Numbered from the stretch's first letter, positions 1 to 9,514 are shown. The stretch is 64,000 bases of DNA from Desulfovibrio psychrotolerans (GCF_013340305.1 NZ_BLVP01000001.1:558001-622000), one strand, 5' to 3'. Made by a program: numbers and translations. The notes: generated by a model from the sequence alone, not told the origin.

Positions 1-1491
1 AATCAGGTGTATTATAGCTCCCACTGGTACACCATGCTCGGCTACTCGCCCTATGAAATGCCCCAAGCTCTGGAAACATGGCGCAATCTGGTACACCCGG
101 ACGACTTGCCCGGCGTGGTCAAAATGATCGCGGAACACCTGCAATCCGGCGCAACCTTCGAAGCGGAGTTCCGTATGCTCGCCAAAGACGGAAACTGGCG
201 GTGGATTCTTGCCAGAGGCAGGGCCATAGAACGGCGCGATGAAGAAACCCTGCGCATGATGGGCATCCATCTGGACATTACAGAACGGCGCATCTTCCAG
301 AGCCAGATCATTCAGGCCAAAGAAGAAGCAGAGGCCGCAAACAAGGCCAAATCCGAGTTCCTCGCCAACATGAGTCATGAAATACGCACGCCGCTGAACG
401 GCATAATGGGCATGCTCCAACTGTTGCAGGCCGATGCCCTCTCAGGCGAACAGCGGCAATATGCCAACACGGCCCTGCAATCGGCAAAGCGACTTTCGCA
501 ACTGCTCTCAGACATCCTCTACCTCTCCCGCATAGAGGCGGGCAAACTGCCCATTAACGATGCCCCCTTCTCCCTTGCCGCCCTGCTGCGGGAAACGCAG
601 GATCTGTTTTTCCCCATTGCCAAGCAGACCGGAATTGCCCTGCATGTATACGCAGACCCCCGCATTCCGGAAACAGTAATGGGAGATTCTGCCCGGCTGC
701 AACAGGTGCTCACCAACCTTGCAGGCAACGCCTTCAAGTTCACCCAGCGCGGCAGCGTGCACATAGAAGCCTACCCCATGCCCGCCGCCAGACCGGGAAC
801 AGTGCGGATACTTTTCTCCATCACCGACACCGGAGTAGGCATTCCCGATGACAAGATGCACATTCTTTTCGAGCCGTTTACGCAGGCGAGCGAAGGCTAC
901 ACCCGGCAGTATCAGGGAGCCGGACTGGGCCTCTCCATCTGCAAACGGCTGGTACATCTCATGGGTGGCAACATGGCCATTTCCAGTGAAGAGGGCGCAG
1001 GCACCAGCGTCTACTTCTGCGTCACCTTCCGTCCCGCAGAAAAGCCGGAAACGCAGAAAACCGATAACACAGACGTGCTCGCCCCCATCTCCAGCCCGCT
1101 CCGCATCCTGCTGGCAGAAGACGAAGACGTAAACAGGCTGGCAACACGCCGCCAGCTTGAACTGCTGGGGCATTCCGTAACAACGGCGCGGAACGGGCAG
1201 GAGGCGCTTACCGCCCTGAAAGAAGACAGCTTTGACCTTGTGCTTATGGATATCCAGATGCCGGTCATGGACGGCGTGGAAGCCGTGCGCTGCATACGCA
1301 CCGGACCGGAATTCACCGCCGTGGCGTCCATTCCCGTCATTGCCCTCACTGCCTACGCCATGGACGGCGACCGGGAAACCTTCCTGAACGCGGGCATGGA
1401 CGGCTACCTTGCCAAGCCGGTGGAAACCGACTCCCTTGCCCGGACCATCGACAGCGTGCGCGGCAAAATACAAATACGCAGCATCGGGTAG
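1..1491 (+). CDS. Hybrid PAS sensor histidine kinase/response regulator, 5' end cut by the window
   Basis: The reading frame is open from base 1, so the N-terminus lies outside the window; 496 residues are visible. Order: a PAS_3-type domain (to about residue 100, with the LVHPDD motif), a HisKA dimerisation domain with H126 in MSHEIRTPLNG, an HATPase_c domain (N box with NAFKF, G1 DTGVGIP, G2 GAGLGLSICKRL) and a C-terminal receiver with the phospho-acceptor D417 in LMDIQMP and the conserved Lys in LAKPV. It should autophosphorylate and pass phosphate to its own receiver. The signal sensed cannot be told because the upstream part is missing. No partner gene follows; a terminator lies directly downstream. 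Confidence 0.95.
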   Translation, partial: NQVYYSSHWYTMLGYSPYEMPQALETWRNLVHPDDLPGVVKMIAEHLQSGATFEAEFRMLAKDGNWRWILARGRAIERRDEETLRMMGIHLDITERRIFQSQIIQAKEEAEAANKAKSEFLANMSHEIRTPLNGIMGMLQLLQADALSGEQRQYANTALQSAKRLSQLLSDILYLSRIEAGKLPINDAPFSLAALLRETQDLFFPIAKQTGIALHVYADPRIPETVMGDSARLQQVLTNLAGNAFKFTQRGSVHIEAYPMPAARPGTVRILFSITDTGVGIPDDKMHILFEPFTQASEGYTRQYQGAGLGLSICKRLVHLMGGNMAISSEEGAGTSVYFCVTFRPAEKPETQKTDNTDVLAPISSPLRILLAEDEDVNRLATRRQLELLGHSVTTARNGQEALTALKEDSFDLVLMDIQMPVMDGVEAVRCIRTGPEFTAVASIPVIALTAYAMDGDRETFLNAGMDGYLAKPVETDSLARTIDSVRGKIQIRSIG

Positions 1492-1528
1492 CCGCCATAC
1501 ACAAAAGCTTGTTTCATTGACCACAGAC

Positions 1529-1562
1529 AACGCCCCGCCACCGGAAGGTGTGACGGGGCGTT
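1529..1562. terminator. Terminator hairpin between kinase and cytochrome genes
   Basis: Perfect 9-bp inverted repeat AACGCCCCG (1529-1537) and CGGGGCGTT (1554-1562) followed by TTTC. It sits between convergent genes and can serve both. Confidence 0.75.
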
Positions 1563-1598
1563 TCGCATAATTCGCTGAGAAGCGGAGTTTACAGGCCG

Positions 1599-3407
1599 CT
1601 ATCTCCCAACGGGGGGCATAGGGTGGTGCGGCGACATTTCAGGAGTAAGTCCCGAATCCGGCCCGTGGCAGACCTGACAATTACCCTGCGCCCCTATAGC
1701 CGCATTAAGCTGCTGATACTGCAACGGCTGCACGGCATCCCTGTCCTTCCCGAAGGGGTTGTCCGAAGGATGCGTGGCGTGCGGACTGTTGTGGCAGGCT
1801 ATGCACGGCACGGTGCCGGTCATATCCTTGCGCACCCTGTAGAGCACGCTGGCGTCGGCGGTCCAGGTATTAAACGCCACGGCGTCCCTGCCCGGACGCA
1901 CATACGCCTCCGTATGGCAGGTAAGGCAGTCCGGCTGCTGCGCCCAGGGCGTTCTGGCGTTAATGGCCGCCACATCCGGCACGCTTCTGGGAGATACGGC
2001 CCGCATGAAGAGCCCTGCCCGTTCCTTGCCTATCTCTTGCTCCTTCTTGAGCAGCGACAGGGCGTGGTCTTCCAGATAGCCATGGCAGGGCACGCAGGTC
2101 ATGCCCGCTGTTCCGTGGCTGTCACGCAGGCACCGCGTCAGGCCTATGGTGCTGTCCGGGTGGCAATAGGAGCAGGTTTCCGCCCCGCCTCCTTTCAAAT
2201 AATTCACATGAAAACCGTGCAGGGCGGCGGGCAGATTCAGGCGCTCCGGGTCCCCCTTGGCGTTGAGAAGCGGGTCGGGGTGGCAACTCTGACAGAGCAC
2301 GGGCTTGCCTGCCTCGGAACGGGCGAGCAGGTCGGTGCCGCTCCGTCTGTCATGCACGGTCAGAATGGAACGGGCCGTTTCCATGGAAACACCTGTGCCG
2401 TCTGCGGGGCGTCCCCACTCACCGCCATGGCAACGCCAGCAGCTCATTTCCGTTCCCACCGGCACCACCACAGACGTGCTTGCCAGCACTTTGCCGGAAC
2501 CGGATTCCACCGCCTGCACGGCAAACAGCGGGTACGGGTTCACAGTACCGTCATCGTCATACGGCACCACGGGTATCCCCGCCGCCTCAAAGGTGGCGGA
2601 TTGGGGATTCCATGCCATAGTCCCCTGCATCCCCTTTCCCGTTACCGATGTATCCGGCTCCAGCACCTTGCCCGATATGGACGCAGCAAACTCCCAGTAC
2701 CGCACATGGCGGGAAGGATTGCGAAATCCTTCCGGTGCCGCGTAGCGCACCTCCACACCTTCGTTCACAAGCTGCGGTTTTGCCCCCCGGCGGATAAGCA
2801 CAGCCCCCAGCGCATTGCCCGGAGGCAGGTAGGAATAGGCGGCATCACAGTCTGTAATGCATTTCATGCCCAGCGTGTTCCACGCCAGCAGCACATGCTC
2901 CGCCGAGTCGGCATCAAAGGGCGGCACAGGAGCAGGCAACTGCGGCAGGGGACGTGCTCCTTCGCCTGCCTCGCGCTTACCGTGCAGCCCTTCCATAACG
3001 TAGGCGGCAATGGCGTCGCGCTCTTCCCGGTTGCCGGTAAACACGGGCATATGGTCAAAGATAAGCCCCTGCCCTTCTATGTAGGAAGCCAGCCCCAGCC
3101 GGGTTAGGTGCGCCGTCAGCGGCATGATATCCAGACCGCCCTGTCCCGTGCTGTGGCAAGGGCCGCAATACGTGGCAAACAGGAGGCCGCCCTCAGCAAT
3201 CTGTTCCGGACTGGCCGGTCCGGATACAGCAGACGCGCCCGATGCCACCCGCACGGACTGTAAGAAAAATACACAGAGCAGCAACCCGGTCATTCCGGCA
3301 GTAAGGAACAGGCGGGCACTCCGGGACCACAGCGCAACGTCCCTCCGGTGTGCAACAGCCACGGCCCGGTCATCGGCTTTAGAAAACAGGGAGACAACAC
3401 AAAGCAT
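1599..3407 (-). CDS. Secreted multihaem (eight CXXCH) cytochrome c
   Basis: Start ATG at 3407 is chosen because GGAGG lies 5 nt upstream; the longer frame to 3521 runs into a 9-bp repeat tract and is unlikely. This gives 602 residues. A hydrophobic segment at about 38-52 acts as signal or membrane anchor. The first haem motif (CGPCH, 81-85) lies in a class-I cytochrome-like domain; seven more (CWRCH, CQSCH, CSYCH, CVPCH, CLTCH, CIACH, CQVCH) lie between residue 323 and the C-terminus, separated from it by a long haem-free stretch. Eight c-type haems and periplasmic electron transfer are expected. The architecture (mono-haem N domain plus heptahaem C domain) matches generic 'cytochrome c family' proteins of sulfate reducers; the redox partner is unknown. 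It is transcribed alone. Confidence 0.88.
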   Translation of the reverse strand: MLCVVSLFSKADDRAVAVAHRRDVALWSRSARLFLTAGMTGLLLCVFFLQSVRVASGASAVSGPASPEQIAEGGLLFATYCGPCHSTGQGGLDIMPLTAHLTRLGLASYIEGQGLIFDHMPVFTGNREERDAIAAYVMEGLHGKREAGEGARPLPQLPAPVPPFDADSAEHVLLAWNTLGMKCITDCDAAYSYLPPGNALGAVLIRRGAKPQLVNEGVEVRYAAPEGFRNPSRHVRYWEFAASISGKVLEPDTSVTGKGMQGTMAWNPQSATFEAAGIPVVPYDDDGTVNPYPLFAVQAVESGSGKVLASTSVVVPVGTEMSCWRCHGGEWGRPADGTGVSMETARSILTVHDRRSGTDLLARSEAGKPVLCQSCHPDPLLNAKGDPERLNLPAALHGFHVNYLKGGGAETCSYCHPDSTIGLTRCLRDSHGTAGMTCVPCHGYLEDHALSLLKKEQEIGKERAGLFMRAVSPRSVPDVAAINARTPWAQQPDCLTCHTEAYVRPGRDAVAFNTWTADASVLYRVRKDMTGTVPCIACHNSPHATHPSDNPFGKDRDAVQPLQYQQLNAAIGAQGNCQVCHGPDSGLTPEMSPHHPMPPVGR

Positions 3408-3449
3408 AACAGCCTCCGGCGTTTGTATCTTCACAGCGCAACAGCACAT

Positions 3450-3521
3450 CTGCCACAACAGGCACATCTGGCACATCTGGCACAACTGACAAAGCAGGCG
3501 CAACAGACAAAGCAGGCGCAA
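3450..3521. repeat. Tandem repeat, eight 9-bp units
   Basis: In exact 9-bp register: CTGCCACAA, CAGGCACAT, CTGGCACAT, CTGGCACAA, CTGACAAAG, CAGGCGCAA, CAGACAAAG, CAGGCGCAA. The tract lies just upstream of the cytochrome start and would encode a Cys/Leu/Met/Gln repeat only if the start were moved upstream, which is not supported by a ribosome binding site. Confidence 0.9.
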
Positions 3522-3620
3522 ATCCCACCTCTTACCCTGATACAGACGCTATATCCGCCCGCAAATGATATTCTCAATACCTGACCGGCCAAGTCTGCTT
3601 TTGCAGAGCACAACAGAGTA

Positions 3621-3640
3621 CGGGTATGCGTACATACCCG
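3621..3640. promoter_or_regulatory. Perfect inverted repeat, possible operator
   Basis: CGGGTATG, 4-nt spacer CGTA, CATACCCG: 8-bp arms. It is not followed by a T run, so a protein-binding site is more likely than a terminator. No known regulator is assigned. Confidence 0.4.
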
Positions 3641-4005
3641 ATGCCTGCCCGAAACACCCCCTGTTTCCGGCAGCACTTTGTTGTTAGCCTTACTGCAACT
3701 CGGCATATCGTATCCGGTAGATACAACCAAATACGATTAGACACGGTCTTATTCGGCCGCTTTCGGGTCGTATACATGGTTCTTCGGGCACAACCACCTT
3801 CCCCCCCGCCGGTATACTGCAGCACGTATCCGCAGGTCGCTCAGCAACAATGCACTGCACCGGATACGCCCTGCGTAACGCCGATTATCCGAAGCAGGCG
3901 CATACCGCCCCGCATGGCGCCAAGCGGTACAGCGCAACGGGCGTCCGGGCTTGTAAGCCCCGGTCGGGTCCGGCTTCACCTCACCACCTCAACCAAGGAG
4001 CAGGT

Positions 4006-5319
4006 TTGAAATTCTTCAATGAACGCCAGCAGGCACTGGCCAAACTGGCTGGCAGGACGGTTTCCCCCGATGACTGGCAGGACTGGAAATGGCACGTCCG
4101 CAAAGCCGTACGCACGGTAGACGCGTTCGAGAAAGCGCTGGGCATACGGTTCTGCGCATCGGAAAAGGCAGAATACGAGCGGACGCTGGAGACCTTCCCC
4201 ATGTCCGTCACCCCCTACTACCTCTCCCTCATAGACGCCGACGACTACCGTAACGACCCGGTGTTTATGCAGTCGTTTCCTTCCCTCTCCGAACTGCACA
4301 TAGAACGGCACGACATGTCGGACCCGCTGCACGAAGACGAAGACAGCCCCGTGCCCGGCATTACCCACCGCTACCCGGACCGGGTGCTCTTTCATGTGAG
4401 CAACGTCTGCTCCATGTACTGCCGCCACTGCACACGCAAACGCAAGGTGGGCGATGCAGACTCCATTCCCACACCCGACGATCTGGAGCAGGGGCTGGAA
4501 TATATCCGCAACACTCCTCAGGTGCGGGACGTGCTTCTTTCCGGCGGCGATCCGCTCATGCTTGCCGATGAGCTTCTGGACTGGATCCTGACCCGCCTGC
4601 GGGAGATAGAGCATGTGGAGATAGTGCGCATAGGCACGCGCATGCCCGTGGTGCTGCCCTGCCGCATAACAGACGGCCTGGTGCGCACCCTCGCAAAACA
4701 CCACCCTGTCTGGCTGAACACCCACTTCAACCACCCGCGTGAAATCACCGCTTCCTCACGCGCCGCACTGAAAAAACTCGCGGACGCAGGCATTCCCCTC
4801 GGCAACCAGAGCGTGCTGCTGGCAGGCGTGAACGACTGCCCCAAGCTGATCAAAAGGCTTAACCAGAAACTGGTGCAGAACAGGGTGCGGCCTTATTACC
4901 TGTATCAGTGCGACATGTCGGAAGGGCTTTCTCACTTCCGCACGCCCATCAGCAAGGGCATAGAAATCATGGAAAGCCTGCGCGGACACACCACCGGATT
5001 CTCCATTCCCACTTACGTGGTCGATGCCCCGGGAGGCGGCGGCAAAATTCCCGTAACCCCCAACTATGTGGTTTCGTGGGGGGTGAACAAGGTGGTGCTG
5101 CGTAATTACGAAGGGGTAATCACCACCTACAACGAACCGGATTCCTACGAAGCCAGCTACTGCGACAGGCAATGCAGCAGCTGCAACCTCCAGTTAAAGC
5201 AGGAAGATGCGGAAGAACGCGCCATCGGCATCGTAAAACTGCTCTCAGACTGGGACGACACCACCAGCCTTACCCCCCGTGACAATATCCGTATGGAGCG
5301 GCGCGATGAAACGCCGTAA
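4006..5319 (+). CDS. ablA: Lysine 2,3-aminomutase (radical SAM, PLP)
   Basis: Converts L-alpha-lysine to L-beta-lysine. The TTG start at 4006 is chosen because AAGGAG lies 5 nt upstream and the protein then begins where the family does (437 residues). The radical-SAM cluster ligands C135, C139 and C142 form CSMYCRHC. The PLP lysine is K347 in PGGGGK, and D303 and D340 correspond, with the same offset of 10, to D293, D330 and K337 of the Clostridium subterminale enzyme, the two Asp that bind the lysine epsilon-amino group. This separates it from EpmB and glutamate aminomutases. The next gene overlaps by 14 nt and is the matching acetyltransferase, so the pair makes the osmolyte N-epsilon-acetyl-beta-lysine. 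Confidence 0.95.
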   Translation: MKFFNERQQALAKLAGRTVSPDDWQDWKWHVRKAVRTVDAFEKALGIRFCASEKAEYERTLETFPMSVTPYYLSLIDADDYRNDPVFMQSFPSLSELHIERHDMSDPLHEDEDSPVPGITHRYPDRVLFHVSNVCSMYCRHCTRKRKVGDADSIPTPDDLEQGLEYIRNTPQVRDVLLSGGDPLMLADELLDWILTRLREIEHVEIVRIGTRMPVVLPCRITDGLVRTLAKHHPVWLNTHFNHPREITASSRAALKKLADAGIPLGNQSVLLAGVNDCPKLIKRLNQKLVQNRVRPYYLYQCDMSEGLSHFRTPISKGIEIMESLRGHTTGFSIPTYVVDAPGGGGKIPVTPNYVVSWGVNKVVLRNYEGVITTYNEPDSYEASYCDRQCSSCNLQLKQEDAEERAIGIVKLLSDWDDTTSLTPRDNIRMERRDETP

Positions 5320-6289
5320 CGCAGTGCATCCTTCATCCGGCAGCACCGCAGGCTCACAAAACAGATACCGGGCAATACAGCCGCATCAGCGGGTGCCGCA
5401 AAAGCCCCGGCGACCGGACGTAATAGAGTATCTGGGCAATTCGCTGGTGCAGCATGGTCCCGCCAGCAACCGCGTCTACCTTATGAAACTGGACCGGGCA
5501 GACCTGCCTGACATTGTGGACAACATGGTCGCACTGGGCAGGAAACACGGTTACTCCAAACTCTTTGCCAAGGTTTCTGACGACACAGAGCAGGCATTCT
5601 CCCGGCGGGGGTTCGTCCGGGAGGCGCGCTCTCCGTTGCTGGTAAGGGGGCAGAACGCCGGATGCTTCATGGGGAAATATCTTTCTCCCGAACGCGGCGT
5701 GGCGGATGACAGGGCAACACTCTCCCGGACTCTTGCTCTGGCCCTCTCTGCGGCCAAAGGGGTCGAGACAGCCCCGGAGAAACCCACCCCGCCAAAGGTG
5801 CACAAGCTTACACCGGAACATGCGCATGAACTGGCGGCGCTGTATGAAAAGGTATTTTCCAGCTACCCCTTCCCCATCTTCGACCCCGCCTACCTGCGCG
5901 AAGCCATGGCGGAAGCTACCGTGTTCTTCGGCATCCGCGAAGGCGACCGGCTTGTGGCCGCAGCCTCTTCAGAAATGGATATGCACTGGCGGTGTGCAGA
6001 GATGACCGATTTTGCCACTCTGCCGGAATTCAGGGGAAGAGGTGCCGCAGCCACCCTGCTCGCAAGCATGGAAAAGACGGTTTCCCGGCTGGGCATTCTC
6101 ACGGCGTATACCATTGCCCGTGGGGTAAGTCCCGGCATGAACATTGTCTTCGCCCGTGCGGGCTACAGGTATGACGGCACACTGACCAACAACACCCATA
6201 TAGCCGGGGGACTGGAGAGTATGAATGTTTGGTCCAAGCCGCTGCCTGCGGGACAGGGCCTGCACTCCGCCATCCGGAACCAAGGCTGA
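5306..6289 (+). CDS. ablB: Beta-lysine N6-acetyltransferase (GNAT)
   Basis: 327 residues from the ATG at 5306, which has GGAG 7 nt upstream inside the end of ablA. The C-terminal half is a GNAT fold: the acetyl-CoA-binding region is [15 protein letters not shown] (around residue 245) followed by the strand with TAYTIARG. The N-terminal half is the poorly conserved extension seen in AblB proteins. It would acetylate beta-lysine made by ablA to give N-epsilon-acetyl-beta-lysine, a compatible solute under salt stress. The overlap means translational coupling. Assignment rests mainly on the pairing with ablA. Confidence 0.88.
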   Translation: MKRRNAVHPSSGSTAGSQNRYRAIQPHQRVPQKPRRPDVIEYLGNSLVQHGPASNRVYLMKLDRADLPDIVDNMVALGRKHGYSKLFAKVSDDTEQAFSRRGFVREARSPLLVRGQNAGCFMGKYLSPERGVADDRATLSRTLALALSAAKGVETAPEKPTPPKVHKLTPEHAHELAALYEKVFSSYPFPIFDPAYLREAMAEATVFFGIREGDRLVAAASSEMDMHWRCAEMTDFATLPEFRGRGAAATLLASMEKTVSRLGILTAYTIARGVSPGMNIVFARAGYRYDGTLTNNTHIAGGLESMNVWSKPLPAGQGLHSAIRNQG

Positions 6290-6330
6290 CCGGCAGAAGC
6301 GGACTGCGTACACCAGACAGAAATGCGATA

Positions 6331-7173
6331 CTATTTGGGCAGCAGGATGGCTCCGTCCTGCTGCCCCGCCAGTTCTGCGGTGATAAGGCGGCACATTTTC
6401 TGGTATCGTGCATTCAGGCTGGCAAATTCCCGCACCTTGCGGGCAAAGGTCTCGCCGCGTTCCCGCACGCGCCTGTCAAAGAGGTCGCAGGCAAAACGGT
6501 ACAGGACCAAATCGGCCGCGTTGCGCTCACGGGCAAGGGCCAGCGCATCCGCATCCGGGGTCATTCTGCTTTCCGGTGCAAGCACGTTGCGCTTTTCGTG
6601 GCACAGGGAACGCAACCCCAGATGCTCGGCCAGCAGCAGCAGGCTTTCGTCAAAACGCTCCTGAATCCCCACGAAATCGAACACATGCTCCAGATTGTGC
6701 ATGGCAGCCCGCAGTGCCTGTTCCGGATACGACTGCACGTCAAAATCCTCGCCCGAAAAAAAGCGGGTCATAAAATTCTTGCCACGGTAGACCAGCCTTG
6801 GTTCCATGCTCTCCACATAGTCGCCAAACCCTATGTTGTTCTCGTTCAGGTAAGCATACATGTGGTTCTGCGGCCACGACTTAAGAAAGATATATTCGGA
6901 AACAAGGCGCTCCACCGGGTCGCGCAGAAAGGTGAATACCGACACATCACGGGAATAGATGCGCGGCGGGCGGTAATTTTCCAGAAAAAGGTGCCCCTGA
7001 ATGACCCGCACCCCTTCCAGCGCCGCAGGGCGTATTTCACGGTGCCTGTGGTACTCTTCCGCGCTGTACACGCTGAAAATCTCGTGCGGGGCAAAATTGT
7101 CCCTGATGATGGCGTTCAGCGTTGTGCCCGCCGTGCGGGGCAGATGCAGGAAAAAATGAAGGCGTGTATCCAT
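6331..7173 (-). CDS. Sulfotransferase family protein
   Basis: 280 residues from the ATG at 7173; in-frame starts further upstream add an uncharacteristic tail. The N-terminal FFLHLPRTAGTTLN is the 5'-phosphosulfate-binding loop of PAPS-dependent sulfotransferases (family 2/3 type, PF03567-like) and TFLRDPVERLVSEY is the 3'-phosphate-binding motif. No signal peptide, so it is probably cytoplasmic, acting on a carbohydrate or lipid precursor. Divergently transcribed from the radical-SAM gene at 7464. The substrate cannot be inferred. Confidence 0.85.
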   Translation of the reverse strand: MDTRLHFFLHLPRTAGTTLNAIIRDNFAPHEIFSVYSAEEYHRHREIRPAALEGVRVIQGHLFLENYRPPRIYSRDVSVFTFLRDPVERLVSEYIFLKSWPQNHMYAYLNENNIGFGDYVESMEPRLVYRGKNFMTRFFSGEDFDVQSYPEQALRAAMHNLEHVFDFVGIQERFDESLLLLAEHLGLRSLCHEKRNVLAPESRMTPDADALALARERNAADLVLYRFACDLFDRRVRERGETFARKVREFASLNARYQKMCRLITAELAGQQDGAILLPK

Positions 7174-7463
7174 GGATGTTCCGTACCGCATACGGCACCG
7201 TTGTTGCAAGAATTTCAGCAGATGTCAGGAGTCCGGCGGGCTGTGCGCTCGCTGCACGCCCAGCCGCGCAGCACACTCTCTTGCAGATTCGTGCGTACCG
7301 TATGTTTTCCGGTTTATCGTAATACCGCCCTCTCCATGGCTATGGCAGGTGCCCAGGCGCGCGACCGCAATCAGCCCGGATGAGCAATCCGAACACATCA
7401 GATGGCTACGCAAACCACACGCTCCACGATACCCGCGTAGCCCGCGGGCAGGAAAAACTGACC

Positions 7464-8351
7464 ATGCCGGAAACCACAACCCTGCTGAACATAGAATTCA
7501 ACTCGTCCTGCAACCTGCGCTGCCGCTGGTGTTCGCTGGACCACAGCCGCCCGCGCAGGAGCATGTCTCCGGAAACGCTGGATGCATTGCTGCGGCAACT
7601 GGCACAGAACGCCCTGCCCGCCCTCCGGCACATAGACCTGCATAACGGCGGAGAAACCCTGCTGCACCCGGACATGTCTTCCATGCTGAACGTGCTGCGC
7701 CGCTGGAAGCCTTTTCTCCCCGGCAGCCCCCGCATACGCCTGCTCACAAACGGCATGGCGCTCTCAGAGCGCAAGGCGGTGCAGATTGCACAGAGCGGCG
7801 TTATTGACCGGATGCGGTTCAGCATAGACGGCGGATCACCCGGGCAATATGAATCCATACGCAGAGGCGCCCGCTGGCAGGCGCTTACAAGAAACGTGCT
7901 GCGTTTCATGACGCATAACAACCATGCCGCGCACCGGGCGGAGACGGAAGCCATCTGCCTGCTTCCCGCCGGACACGCGGAGCCCTTTGCCCCGGAGTTT
8001 GCCTCGCTTCTCTCGCACTTCGATACCGTGTCCCTGCGCCATCCGCACAACTGGGACGGCAGCGCAGAGCTTGGCGTGGACGATTCGGGCTACCGGGAAA
8101 CCGCCTCCCGTATGCAGGGCAAGTGCTGCTTCCTGCTGCTGCATAATCTGGTCGTGCTGCCTGAGGGCGATGTAACGGCATGCTGCAATGACCTGAACGC
8201 ACGCCTTGTACTCGGCAACATACATACTACCGACATCGGCGCCATAGCGCGCTCGGAAATCCGCACCGCCATGCGCCGCCTCATGGAGCAGGGGCGAAAG
8301 CACGAGATTCCGCTCTGCAGGCACTGCACGGGATTCTTTCAGCCAGACTGA
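7464..8351 (+). CDS. Radical SAM protein with SPASM-like C-terminus
   Basis: 295 residues from the ATG at 7464 (AGGA 10 nt upstream); an ATG at 7380 in the same frame lacks a ribosome binding site but cannot be excluded. C16, C20 and C23 form CNLRCRWC, the radical-SAM [4Fe-4S] site. The C-terminal part has the extra cysteines of a SPASM/twitch region: GKCC, TACCNDL with the typical 'G.V..CC.D' pattern, then GNI and CRHC. Such enzymes modify peptides or other small substrates. Its product and target are unknown; the divergent sulfotransferase is the only neighbour that could share a pathway. Confidence 0.85.
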   Translation: MPETTTLLNIEFNSSCNLRCRWCSLDHSRPRRSMSPETLDALLRQLAQNALPALRHIDLHNGGETLLHPDMSSMLNVLRRWKPFLPGSPRIRLLTNGMALSERKAVQIAQSGVIDRMRFSIDGGSPGQYESIRRGARWQALTRNVLRFMTHNNHAAHRAETEAICLLPAGHAEPFAPEFASLLSHFDTVSLRHPHNWDGSAELGVDDSGYRETASRMQGKCCFLLLHNLVVLPEGDVTACCNDLNARLVLGNIHTTDIGAIARSEIRTAMRRLMEQGRKHEIPLCRHCTGFFQPD

Positions 8352-8868
8352 TACAGCGGCCCATACAGCCATACCCCTTCCCGGCATCTGCCAGAGGGGC
8401 AAACGGCCAATCGTTCAAGAACATGATATTACAGATAATTTATTAACAGACCTGCTCTGAGGATCTTCTTTTTTAAATTCATACCTTTTTTGTAGGAAAA
8501 ATCTTGCCTAAAGCATACAAGATCGGTATGGTTTAGCCGGAGACAACGGGCAAGGGGTCGGCGGTAACCACGCGAAAGGGCGCAACACTGCACCACTTCA
8601 CAGGAATACCGAATTTTCCGACACAGGGGATGCCAAACGGCCCGACCTGACGTATAGTATAGTCAAGGTCCGGACGGCCCCTCGGAAACGGAACGACACA
8701 CCTGCTCGCACCGGCTTGTCCGACACAACAAACCCCTACCGGGTACATGTATAAAACACAGGTAGGGAAAGACGGTTCAACCGGGAAGTCCTGTATGTTC
8801 AATTCCTACCTGTGAGGTAGGAGATGGATACGGAACGGTTTGAGAACCTTTAGTGAAGGAGACTGGCT
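8352..8868. other. Long non-coding leader/intergenic region
   Basis: 517 bases. It starts with an AT-rich stretch (8420-8520) that could hold promoters and ends in alternating complementary segments (8734-8821) upstream of the small gene at 8869. A minus-strand frame at 8533-8802 has no family features and is not called. Confidence 0.5.
8734..8821 (+). promoter_or_regulatory. Leader with mutually exclusive hairpins
   Basis: Four short segments alternate: CCCTACC (8734-8740), GGTAGGG (8761-8767), CCTACC (8805-8810), GGTAGG (8816-8821). Segments 1:2 and 3:4 can pair, or 2:3 can pair instead. The 3:4 hairpin has a 5-nt loop. This resembles an attenuator or riboswitch expression platform, but there is no U run after the last hairpin. 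Confidence 0.4.
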
Positions 8869-9060
8869 ATGACAACGCGCAACCACATGACGCAGGACGA
8901 ACAGCAGAAGCCCATGAACTGGGATATGTGGACCTGTTTCAACAAGAAGCGGTGGGAACAGCGTGCCAAGGAAAGGGCAGCTAAGCCCCGCGAAGCGCAG
9001 GAAGAGGCCGTGAACCGTCCCATGGACTGGGATATGTGGAAGCCCTTCCGTAAGCACTAG
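8869..9060 (+). CDS. Small Trp-rich protein with an internal duplication
   Basis: 63 residues with a strong ribosome binding site (AAGGAG, 7-nt spacer). It contains two copies of one motif: PMNWDMWTCF (about 16-25) and PMDWDMWKPF (about 51-60), joined by a charged, probably helical linker (KKRWEQRAKERAAK...). Five of 63 residues are Trp. No signal peptide or membrane segment, so it is probably cytoplasmic. I do not recognise a family. The long structured leader suggests regulation after transcription starts. Confidence 0.75.
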   Translation: MTTRNHMTQDEQQKPMNWDMWTCFNKKRWEQRAKERAAKPREAQEEAVNRPMDWDMWKPFRKH

Positions 9061-9353
9061 GGCAGTGCCGGAACATACCCATGCCACACGGCAGGGCGGT
9101 GCGGTTCCCCCACGTGCGCACACCTGTCCACACTCCTCTCCGCAACAGATTGCGGGGCAGGAAGAGGCATCGGTTAACCGGATTCACGGAAAAGCCTCCG
9201 GCGGCATGCGCCTTCCCGCATGACCGCACCGGGGACTGAAACCGGAAAAATTTCACCGGAACGGGCATGACCGTTCAGGGCACCGCCAACGGGCCGTGCC
9301 CCGGCGGCAAAGCCGGAGCAGACGTTCCGCATGCATATCAGCGTGTATAGGGC

Positions 9354-9402
9354 GATGAAACGGGGTGCATCCGCATCCTTCACAAGGCCACCCCGTTTCA
9401 TC
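9354..9402. terminator. Inverted repeat, possible terminator
   Basis: GATGAAACGGGGTG and CACCCCGTTTCATC face each other across about 23 nt (arms near 9353-9366 and 9390-9403). Fourteen perfectly paired bases, T-containing downstream sequence (CTCTCTCCTTCC) but no clean T run. Confidence 0.5.
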
Positions 9403-9514
9403 CTCTCTCCTTCCACCCAAACATACCGGCACAACACACCGGCACAATGTACCCACCAGGTACGTCCCGCATAATCCGGCGGGTTTCTTGACGCAAAGAG
9501 ATGGCTCATGTAGG

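Larger units (their letters stand above)
3408..4005. other. Intergenic region between divergent cytochrome and ablA genes
   Basis: 598 bases without a convincing gene. It holds the 9-bp repeat tract (3450-3521), an inverted repeat (3621-3640) and presumably two divergent promoters that I cannot place with confidence. Confidence 0.6.

Noticed and set aside
1623-3107. A 494-aa open frame opposite the octahaem cytochrome
   Set aside because: The cytochrome is supported by eight CXXCH motifs; the opposite frame has none of its own.
3450-3521. CRISPR array
   Set aside because: Repeats are contiguous 9-bp units with no spacers and no cas genes nearby; the same applies to the other repeat tracts.
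8533-8802. An 89-aa minus-strand open frame in the leader region
   Set aside because: No good ribosome binding site and no recognisable family; it overlaps the structured leader.
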